This document shows positions 34,530 to 41,655 of a stretch of DNA of 41,655 nt, in pieces. The DNA comes from JAPLGZ01 sp038318235. GTDB lineage: Bacteria; Chloroflexota; Anaerolineae; Caldilineales; Caldilineaceae. The notes beneath the pieces are model-generated. The model was not told where the DNA came from, searched no databases, and saw nothing but the letters and a program-made list of their open reading frames with translations. The position numbers and the translations under genes were made by a program. How positions within the stretch are numbered: the first letter of the stretch is position 1; each line of letters opens with the position of its first letter. Location of the stretch: the NCBI GenBank assembly GCA_038318235.1, contig JBBQBY010000006.1, positions 1 to 41,655 of the forward strand, given 5' to 3'.

Positions 34530-35555
34530 TTAACTAGGCACAATCGGTAGGCTACGGCGCATAATTTCGTAATTTTCTAAAGCACGTCCGGCGCCTAGCG
34601 CCACACAAGCAATCGGATTTTCGGCCACATAACAGGGCACACCAGTCTCTTGCGTCAATAACTGCGCCACACTGCGCAATTGTGAACCACCACCCGTCAA
34701 CACCATGCCGCGGTCAATAATGTCGGCGGCCAATTCTGGCGGCGTCTTTTCCAACGTCGCGCGCACGGTGCTGACGACTGCCTGCAACGGCTCACTAATC
34801 GCTTCTGTCACTTCGCTGCTATTAATCTGGATGATTTTGGGCAAACCAGTCACTTGATCGCGCCCACGCACTTCCATCGAGCGGACATCTTCCATCGGGA
34901 GCGCGCTGCCAATCGCAATTTTGACTTCCTCGGCGGTTTGTTCACCAATTAATAAATTATATTTCTTACGGACATAATTGACGATCGACTCGTCAAAGCG
35001 GTTGCCGCCAACGCGCACGCTACTCCACACGACAATGTCATACATCGAGACAACCGCGCACTCAGTCGTGCCACCACCCATGTCGAGCACCATGTTGCCG
35101 GTTGGCGTGCCGATGGGTAGGCCGGCACCATAGGCAGCCGCCAAAGGTTCGGGAATCAAGTAGGCCGCACCGGCGCCGGCCTGCATGGCTGCATCATGCA
35201 CGGCGCGTTCTTCCACGCTGGTGACCCCGCGCGGCGTGCTGATCATGACCTTAGGTTTAAAGAGATTGCGAAACATGCGATTGCGCGGGCCAGCTACGGC
35301 TTCAATAAAATAACGCAGCATGTGCTCAGTCACGACGAAATCGGCAATTACACCGTCGCGAATCGGGCGCGCCACTTCAATACTTTCAGGAGTGCGGCCT
35401 ACCATGTCATAGGCTTCGTGGCCGACCGCCACCATTGTATTGTCGCGCAACCGGATCGCGACCACAGAGGGCTCGTGCATAATAATGCCACGGCCCTTGA
35501 CGTGTACCAGCACGTTGACGGTGCCCAGGTCAATCCCAATATGTTTTTCAAACAT
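34530..35555 (-). CDS. mreB: Rod shape-determining protein MreB
   Basis: The 341-aa protein is an actin-like MreB. It has the phosphate-1 loop IGIDLGTVNVLVHVKGRG, the conserved MISTPRGVTSVEERAV segment, phosphate-2 VLDMGGGTTECAVVS, and the adenosine motif GMVLTGGGSQLRSV. It forms filaments under the membrane that guide wall synthesis. mreC and mreD do not follow; ridA lies downstream instead. It lies downstream of the atp operon, an order known in several Gram-positive and Chloroflexota genomes. There is no clear Shine-Dalgarno sequence before the ATG. Confidence 0.96.
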   Translation of the reverse strand: MFEKHIGIDLGTVNVLVHVKGRGIIMHEPSVVAIRLRDNTMVAVGHEAYDMVGRTPESIEVARPIRDGVIADFVVTEHMLRYFIEAVAGPRNRMFRNLFKPKVMISTPRGVTSVEERAVHDAAMQAGAGAAYLIPEPLAAAYGAGLPIGTPTGNMVLDMGGGTTECAVVSMYDIVVWSSVRVGGNRFDESIVNYVRKKYNLLIGEQTAEEVKIAIGSALPMEDVRSMEVRGRDQVTGLPKIIQINSSEVTEAISEPLQAVVSTVRATLEKTPPELAADIIDRGMVLTGGGSQLRSVAQLLTQETGVPCYVAENPIACVALGAGRALENYEIMRRSLPIVPS

Positions 35556-35772
35556 AATTATCGTTTATACCCTCAGATCACAGACAACGCCGACGTACCG
35601 TAGTAGCTGATGATTGATTCAGCCTATTCTAGATTAAATCCCTACAAAAGGGCGCACCGATCGAGGATATTCGCTCGTCAAACGTCGCCACTGCTCAATA
35701 TTCGGATAAGAACTTAATGATGATAACGTCTTATAATAGACCTTATTCCGATTGAATGAGCTGAATTCGTAG

Positions 35773-35831
35773 GTGCGATTTTTAACCGCACAATCTGCGT
35801 CAATCCCAGATGATGCGGTTAAAAATCGCAC
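35773..35831. repeat. 18-bp perfect inverted repeat, GCGATTTTTAACCGCA type
   Basis: The arms 35773-35790 and 35814-35831 are exact complements with a 23-nt loop. The 16-nt core GCGATTTTTAACCGCA also occurs inside the atpC coding region at 36132-36147. It is upstream of mreB and could be a small mobile palindrome. Confidence 0.65.
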
Positions 35832-35995
35832 TGACAAGCATACGATGCCTGTGTTGCGCTTCACTACTATCAAATCGGAATAACCTCTAATAATTGTTGA
35901 TCGAGATGATTATACCGTCTAAAGCAATCTGCTTCAAATCACCTTGGGCATAATCATTTTCAATTGGCAAAATTGTTTTATCTTGCAAGTATAAA

Positions 35996-36028
35996 AAACC
36001 GGGTTCCCTTTGCGAAGGAACCCGGTTT
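35996..36028 (-). terminator. Rho-independent terminator of the atp operon
   Basis: On the minus strand the arms 36017-36028 and 35996-36007 pair over 12 bp, followed by a T-rich run (about 35993-35998). It lies 45 nt after the atpC stop codon and should end the operon transcript. Confidence 0.85.
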
Positions 36029-36073
36029 ATCACTTTCGTGTAGGGCGACGTTGTGCGTGTACGGAAGGCGCTA

Positions 36074-36517
36074 TTATTGGGCCTCGTCTTCAAAGCTTGG
36101 GCCACTGCGATGATGCGGCGCATGTCGGCGCGCGATTTTTAACCGCAGATTGCTATAACGCAAGGCGGCGACTGCCTCTGGGTTATACTGCTGTGAACTG
36201 CTCGCCTCGATCGAAGCCCGGGCTCGTTCACGGGCTTCTTCTGCGCGTTGGACATTAATCTCGCCCGCGCTTTCCGCTGCCTGCGCCAAAATCGTCACCT
36301 TATCAGGGCGTACTTCGACTACGCCCCCGCCCACGGCGATAAATTGCTTGTCATTGCCTTTGTGTAAGACAATTTCGCCAATATCAAGCGTAGAGATCAA
36401 CGGTGCGTGGCCACGCAGAATACCCATTTGTCCATCAATACCGGGCAAAGTGACCATATCCACTTCTTGCGACAAAAGCCGTCGCTCTGGCGTTACGATG
36501 TCAACTAGAATAGGCAT
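36074..36517 (-). CDS. atpC: ATP synthase F1 epsilon subunit
   Basis: The 147-aa protein has the N-terminal beta domain of epsilon (VDIVTPERRLLSQEVDMVTLPGIDGQMGILRGHAPLIS contains the family signature around LPGxxGxxGxLxGHAP), then the C-terminal helical hairpin (AEEARERARASIEASS) and an unusual basic tail ending PSFEDEAQ. Epsilon couples rotation of the c-ring to the catalytic head and inhibits ATP hydrolysis. AAAGGAG lies 8 nt before the ATG. It is the last gene of the operon, after a 142-bp gap filled by a palindromic repeat. Part of its C-terminal coding sequence matches an intergenic repeat arm. Confidence 0.96.
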   Translation of the reverse strand: MPILVDIVTPERRLLSQEVDMVTLPGIDGQMGILRGHAPLISTLDIGEIVLHKGNDKQFIAVGGGVVEVRPDKVTILAQAAESAGEINVQRAEEARERARASIEASSSQQYNPEAVAALRYSNLRLKIARRHAPHHRSGPSFEDEAQ

Positions 36518-36539
36518 GAAAACGACTCCTTTGAATCGA

Positions 36540-36653
36540 CGATTTACGATTGACGAAGTAGTTTAGTCATCCTTGGTTCTTCTGCTTTCGACAAATGATT
36601 CTCGAAAGCAGAAGCAACTGCACCGTCGAACCTACTTCGTCAATCGTCAATCG
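36540..36653. repeat. atp-operon palindromic repeat 1 (atpD-atpC gap)
   Basis: The outer arms 36540-36561 and 36632-36653 match at 21 of 22 positions and consist of short repeats of CGATTTACGATTGACG. The inner arms 36579-36591 and 36602-36614 form a perfect 13-bp stem (TTCTGCTTTCGA) around a 10-nt loop. The structure fills the gap between atpD and atpC. Confidence 0.75.
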
Positions 36654-36659
36654 TATATC

Positions 36660-38063
36660 TTATTGGGCGCGTAGTTGCGCACCTTTTTCCATCGCTTCTT
36701 CAATCGTACCCACCATGTAGAAGGCCGCTTCGGGCAAATCATCGTGCTTACCGTCGAGAATTTCCTGGAAGCCGCGCACTGTATCTTCGATTTTCACGAA
36801 CTTGCCCGGTGTACCTGTAAATTGCTCGGCCACGAACATCGGCTGCGTCAGGAAGCGCTGAATCTTGCGCGCCCGTGAGACGGTCAAGCGGTCATCTTCG
36901 CTCAACTCTTCGACGCCAAGAATCGCAATGATGTCTTGCAAATCGCGATAGCGTTGGAGCGTGCGCTGCACCTGGCGGGTCACATCATAGTGAGCTTCAC
37001 CCACGATCAGCGGATCCAAGATGCGACTGGTCGAACCTAGCGGATCGACGGCCGGGAAGAGAAACTGCTCAGCCAGCGAACGTTGCAACGTGATCGTCGC
37101 ATCAAGGTGAGCAAAGGTGGTCGCTGGTGCTGGGTCGGTGTAGTCGTCAGCGGGCACATATACGGCCTGCATCGAAGTGATCGAACCAGTTTTGGTGGAC
37201 GTGATGCGTTCTTGTAGTGTACCCATGTCGGTGCCCAGGGTAGGGGCGTAACCGACAGCGCTCGGCAAGCGGCCAAGCAGCGATGACACTTCCGAACCCG
37301 CCTGCACGAATCTGAAAATGTTATCAACGAAGAGCAGCACATCACGCCCTTCATCGCGGAAATATTCGGCCATCGTGACGCCGGTCAAACCCACGCGTAA
37401 ACGGGCGCCTGGCGGCTCGTTCATCTGGCCGAAGACCATCACCGTGGAACTCATAACGCCTGATTCAATCATTTCAACCATGAGGTCATTGCCCTCGCGG
37501 CTGCGCTCACCCACCCCGGCGAAGACCGAATAACCACTGTGGAATTCGGCCACATTGTGGATCAGCTCTTGAATCACAACCGTCTTACCCACACCCGCGC
37601 CGCCGAAAATGCCGGTCTTACCACCGCGGGTGAAGGGGGCGATCAAGTCGATTACTTTGACGCCTGTCACGAAGACTTCGGCCTGGGTGCTCTGTTCGTC
37701 AAAACTGGGCGGTGAACGATGAATCGGCGAATAGGCTGTCGCTTCGACTGGCCCTTTATTATCGATTGGTTCGCCGATCACGTTAAATAGGCGACCCAAA
37801 GTGGCTGGCCCCACGGGTACGCTGATCGGTTCCCCATCGGAAGTCGCCCGCATGCCGCGGCGCACACCATCGGTGCTACCCATCGAGACGCTGCGCACAA
37901 CATTGTTGCCTAACTGTTGCTCGACTTCAAATGTCAGATTGCTGCCGTCATCCATTTTTACTTTAACGGCGTCATAGATTTCGGGTAAATGACCTTCAGG
38001 GAAGACAAAGTCTACCACTGGTCCGACCACGCTTTGGACTGAACCAATAAGTTGTTCAGACAT
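36660..38063 (-). CDS. atpD: ATP synthase F1 beta subunit
   Basis: The 467-aa catalytic beta subunit has the P-loop GGAGVGKT (about residue 150), the catalytic GERSREG segment, and DNIFRFVQAGSEVSSLLGRLPSAVGY, all diagnostic. It holds the catalytic nucleotide sites of the F1 head. AAGGAGG lies 7 nt before the ATG. The gap to atpG upstream holds the second atp repeat and the gap to atpC holds the first. Confidence 0.98.
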   Translation of the reverse strand: MSEQLIGSVQSVVGPVVDFVFPEGHLPEIYDAVKVKMDDGSNLTFEVEQQLGNNVVRSVSMGSTDGVRRGMRATSDGEPISVPVGPATLGRLFNVIGEPIDNKGPVEATAYSPIHRSPPSFDEQSTQAEVFVTGVKVIDLIAPFTRGGKTGIFGGAGVGKTVVIQELIHNVAEFHSGYSVFAGVGERSREGNDLMVEMIESGVMSSTVMVFGQMNEPPGARLRVGLTGVTMAEYFRDEGRDVLLFVDNIFRFVQAGSEVSSLLGRLPSAVGYAPTLGTDMGTLQERITSTKTGSITSMQAVYVPADDYTDPAPATTFAHLDATITLQRSLAEQFLFPAVDPLGSTSRILDPLIVGEAHYDVTRQVQRTLQRYRDLQDIIAILGVEELSEDDRLTVSRARKIQRFLTQPMFVAEQFTGTPGKFVKIEDTVRGFQEILDGKHDDLPEAAFYMVGTIEEAMEKGAQLRAQ

Positions 38064-38077
38064 TGTGGACCTCCTTA

Positions 38078-38309
38078 TGATTTACGATTTACGATTTTAG
38101 ATTTACGAAGTGACATCGTCAACGAAGTAGCCTCGTAAAACATAGTTCGTGATCCAAAATAAACTAGGCTTTTTTTACTATGATGTACGATTTACGATTT
38201 TAGCTTTACAAAGGTACTTTGACGGTTATGCCTCTTCTGCTGTCGAGAAATGATTGTCGAAAGCATGAAGCATCTACGTCGTCGAATCAACTTCGTAAAT
38301 CGTAAATCA
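38078..38309. repeat. atp-operon palindromic repeat 2 (atpG-atpD gap)
   Basis: This is a compound copy. Left arms with TTTACGATTTACGATTTTAG occur twice (from 38078 and from about 38187), and one right arm CTTCGTAAATCGTAAATCA lies at 38291-38309. The inner hairpin 38233-38270 (CTTCTGCTGTCGA and its partner) has a few mismatches. The duplication suggests that one copy inserted into or next to another. It fills most of the 274-bp gap. Confidence 0.65.
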
Positions 38310-38337
38310 ACGCTCTATTGAGCGACATAATCGTCAA

Positions 38338-39216
38338 TCATTTTGCTTTTTCCAGGCCAGCGCTACCACCGATAATATCCATCAATTCGTTGGTGATACT
38401 TTCCTGGCGCGCTTTGTTATAAGTAAGCGTCAAGCTATCAATCAATTCACCCGCGGCGTCGGTGGCATTGCGCATCGCCACCATGCGTGCAGAGTGTTCA
38501 CTCGCGATCGATTCGAATAAGCCTTGCAAAATCTGCACTTCAGTGAAACCATAGAGTACATAGTTAAGCACAGCTTCTGGGCTAGGCTCAAAAATATATT
38601 CGGGCGCCATACTCGCCGAAGACTCTGCTGGTTCAACGGGCAAGATCCGCTGCACGACCGGCTCTTGGCGGATCGCGTTGATGAAGTCGGTATAAATCAG
38701 ATAGACTTCGTCAAAATAGCCTTGCATAAAATCATCGATGACTACGCGCGTAATCGGCGAAGTATGGCTGGTCGTTGGCGCATCTGGCATCTTGGTGAAT
38801 TCGGCGCGCACGACCGGATCGTAGCGTAGCAGCCAATCTCGACCTTTTCTACCCACGGTAACCACTGCGACCTCGACGCCTGCGCGCCGCTTTTCGCGCA
38901 TAAAGCTGGCCGCTTTACGGATCACATTGGCGTTAAAGCCACCAGCCAGACCACGATCCGCCGTTATCAGGACGACGCCAATCCGTTTGATTGTGGCGCG
39001 CGGCTTGATCAACGCGCTCATCTCACTCTCAACGTTTGTCAGGCGTGCGATGTAGGAAAGCACTTCACGCGCCTGGGCGGCATAGGGACGCGTAGCTAAT
39101 ACCTGGGCCTGCGCCTTGCGCATTTTGGCCGCAGACACAGCTTCCATTGCCTTTGTAACTTGTGCAATATTTTTAACCGACCGAATACGGCGTCGGATTT
39201 CTCGTGTATTAGCCAA
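38338..39216 (-). CDS. atpG: ATP synthase F1 gamma subunit
   Basis: The 292-aa gamma subunit has the N-terminal ANTREIRRRIRSVKNIAQVTKAMEAVSAAKM helix, the central ITADRGLAGGFNANV segment, and the C-terminal SEHSARMVAMRNATDAAGELI helix, all diagnostic. It is the rotating shaft of the enzyme. The start is TTG (39216-39214), with AAGGAG 8 nt upstream. Weak start codons can lower the relative yield of this single-copy subunit, in line with the 3:3:1 stoichiometry, but this is inference. Confidence 0.97.
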   Translation of the reverse strand: MANTREIRRRIRSVKNIAQVTKAMEAVSAAKMRKAQAQVLATRPYAAQAREVLSYIARLTNVESEMSALIKPRATIKRIGVVLITADRGLAGGFNANVIRKAASFMREKRRAGVEVAVVTVGRKGRDWLLRYDPVVRAEFTKMPDAPTTSHTSPITRVVIDDFMQGYFDEVYLIYTDFINAIRQEPVVQRILPVEPAESSASMAPEYIFEPSPEAVLNYVLYGFTEVQILQGLFESIASEHSARMVAMRNATDAAGELIDSLTLTYNKARQESITNELMDIIGGSAGLEKAK

Positions 39217-39230
39217 GGGAGAACTCCTTC

Positions 39231-39369
39231 AATTTACGATTTTTGATTTACAATTTACGAGGTTGATTCGATGATGTCGTTGCTTCTGCTTTCGACAAAT
39301 AATTCTAGAAAGCAGAAACAACGATGCCGCCGAAATCACTTCGTCAATCGTAAATCGTAGTTCGTAAAT
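39231..39369. repeat. atp-operon palindromic repeat 3 (atpA-atpG gap)
   Basis: The inner arms 39278-39293 and 39308-39323 pair over 16 positions with one mismatch and share TTCTGCTTTCGACAAAT with repeat 1. The outer arms are AATTTACGATTTTTGATTTAC-type on the left and AATCGTAAATCGTAG and TTCGTAAAT on the right. It fills the 154-bp gap up to the atpA stop codon. Confidence 0.7.
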
Positions 39370-39370
39370 G

Positions 39371-40888
<1,518 letters not shown>

Positions 40889-40906
40889 AAAATACCTCCT
40901 ACTGTG

Positions 40907-40927
40907 GAGTGATTTTCAAAATCACTC
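40907..40927. promoter_or_regulatory. Palindrome just upstream of the atpA ribosome-binding site
   Basis: GAGTGATTTT (40907-40916) pairs with AAAATCACTC (40918-40927) around a single central base. It lies directly 5' of the AGGAGG of atpA in the operon transcript. It could slow RNase decay or tune atpA translation. Confidence 0.45.
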
Positions 40928-40950
40928 TACGACTAGTGAACAACCGTTGA

Positions 40951-41484
40951 CTAGCGGACAGCTGCGGTCAAAGATTCGCGCAGGGCGCTCAGGCGACTGG
41001 CCACCGAAGTATCGATCAGTCGATCACCAACGCGCACGCGCAACCCGCCCATTAAGGCTGGGTTTACACTGAAACTGAAGGTCACTCCTTCGCCATGCTC
41101 AGCAGAGAGTACTTGCTGTAGCTTCTGCTTCTCTTCATCAGAAAGCTCGACCGCACTCGTAATTTCGGCCTTGATCGGCGCGGCATTGCCACTGACAAGC
41201 TGCGTCAGCGAGGTCGAAACTTCGGACAGCAAATTTAGATCACCCGCTTGAACCAAGAGTTTGAGCAAATTCGATACTTCCGCTGGGGTGTCCGTTGGCA
41301 GGGCACCTTCTAACGCAGCCAACTTGTCGGCTGTGCTTTTGCTGGCATCATTCAACTCGGCTGCCAGCGCCTGATCCTGACTGAGCCGATCAGACACTTG
41401 ACTGAGCGCAGCTTGCCAACGATCCAACATCGCCTGGAACGTAGCCTGGGCATAACGGTTCGCACGTGCGCTCTTGTCACTCAT
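40951..41484 (-). CDS. atpH: ATP synthase delta subunit (OSCP-like)
   Basis: The 177-aa protein has the delta/OSCP layout: an N-terminal six-helix part (ANRYAQATFQAMLDRWQAAL) and a C-terminal strand-helix part with the family motif ALMGGLRVRVGDRLIDTSVASRLSALRESL. It links the peripheral stalk to the top of F1. Its ATG overlaps the atpF stop codon (ATGA), so the two genes are translationally coupled, and GGGAG lies 6 nt upstream. Confidence 0.95.
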   Translation of the reverse strand: MSDKSARANRYAQATFQAMLDRWQAALSQVSDRLSQDQALAAELNDASKSTADKLAALEGALPTDTPAEVSNLLKLLVQAGDLNLLSEVSTSLTQLVSGNAAPIKAEITSAVELSDEEKQKLQQVLSAEHGEGVTFSFSVNPALMGGLRVRVGDRLIDTSVASRLSALRESLTAAVR

Positions 41485-41655
41485 CGGGCACTCCCACCGT
41501 TAGCATGCTGGGTCAAGAATTCTTCCACCAGCCGTTGTTGTTCATCTTTGTTGCCCAGTTCGCGGCCCAACAATTTCTCGGTGGCCGCAATCGCCAGATC
41601 GTCGATTTGCTTGTTCGCATCGCTCAAGGCTGTTTCGACCTGAGCCTTGGCATCA
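41481..41655 (-). CDS. atpF: ATP synthase Fo b subunit, partial (N-terminus beyond window edge)
   Basis: Only the C-terminal 57 codons and the stop are in the window. The residues are a charged helix (QVETALSDANKQIDDLAIAATEKLLGREL) typical of the end of subunit b, which forms the peripheral stalk and binds delta. The TGA stop (41483-41481) overlaps the atpH start codon. The membrane anchor, atpE and atpB should follow beyond 41655. Confidence 0.9.
   Translation of the reverse strand, partial: DAKAQVETALSDANKQIDDLAIAATEKLLGRELGNKDEQQRLVEEFLTQHANGGSAR

Larger units (their letters stand above)
35556..36073. other. 518-bp gap between mreB and atpC
   Basis: The gap carries the 18-bp inverted repeat at 35773-35831 and the atpC terminator at 35996-36028. 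The mreB promoter should lie between about 35556 and 35760. Two short minus-strand frames cross the repeats and are not supported. Confidence 0.5.

Noticed and set aside
35634..36123. Two short minus-strand frames (79 and 78 codons) between mreB and atpC
   Set aside because: They run through a palindrome and the atp terminator; one overlaps atpC. No family pattern or RBS.

Overview
The window looks like chromosomal DNA of a Chloroflexota bacterium, probably from the Anaerolineae/Caldilineae/Ardenticatenia side of the phylum. This is inferred from gene content and style, not from a marker gene. The signs are a large tubulin-like protein beside a VWA-domain surface protein, a four-domain S1 protein, MreB downstream of an F1Fo-ATPase operon, ClpC with a UVR segment, Thr/Ala/Pro-rich lipoproteins, and many long perfect palindromes between genes. 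Coding density is ordinary and most genes lie on the minus strand.

Layout. 1-6.4 kb: a minus-strand cluster of a VWA surface protein, a tubulin-like GTPase and a second, partial tubulin-like gene. 6.9-9.3 kb: two DsbA-like lipoprotein genes. 9.6-12.6 kb: a sparse accessory stretch with an orphan transposase-type HTH protein, a composite inverted repeat, a degenerate receiver protein, an AT-rich patch and a small ABM-like protein. 12.9-17.6 kb: a secreted membrane-anchored protein and a TgpA-like transglutaminase (plus strand). 17.7-22.3 kb: an MBL hydrolase, a PH-domain protein, an inositol monophosphatase-family enzyme, YaeQ and RadA. 22.7-27.3 kb: a MacAB-type export set with an SH3 lipoprotein. 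27.7-36 kb: a beta-hydroxyacid dehydrogenase, ClpC, S1, RidA and MreB. 36-41.7 kb: ATP synthase genes atpF(partial)-H-A-G-D-C.

The most notable item is the smaller DsbA-like gene (6923..7657). Its frame is intact except for one in-frame TGA exactly where the first cysteine of the CxxC active site should be, giving UxxC if read as selenocysteine. Eleven nucleotides after the TGA comes a perfect 17-nt stem-loop (6-bp stem, 5-nt loop with G at position 2), the geometry of a bacterial SECIS element. The adjacent tandem DsbA paralogue has ordinary CPFC motifs at the same place. I read this as a probable selenoprotein that an automatic annotation would split into two fragments.

The second theme is repeats. 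One family with GTAGGTCA termini occurs at least three times. A different palindromic family occupies three gaps inside the atp operon (A-G, G-D and D-C), where it must be transcribed. Several other gaps carry unrelated perfect hairpins that may be terminators or small non-autonomous elements.
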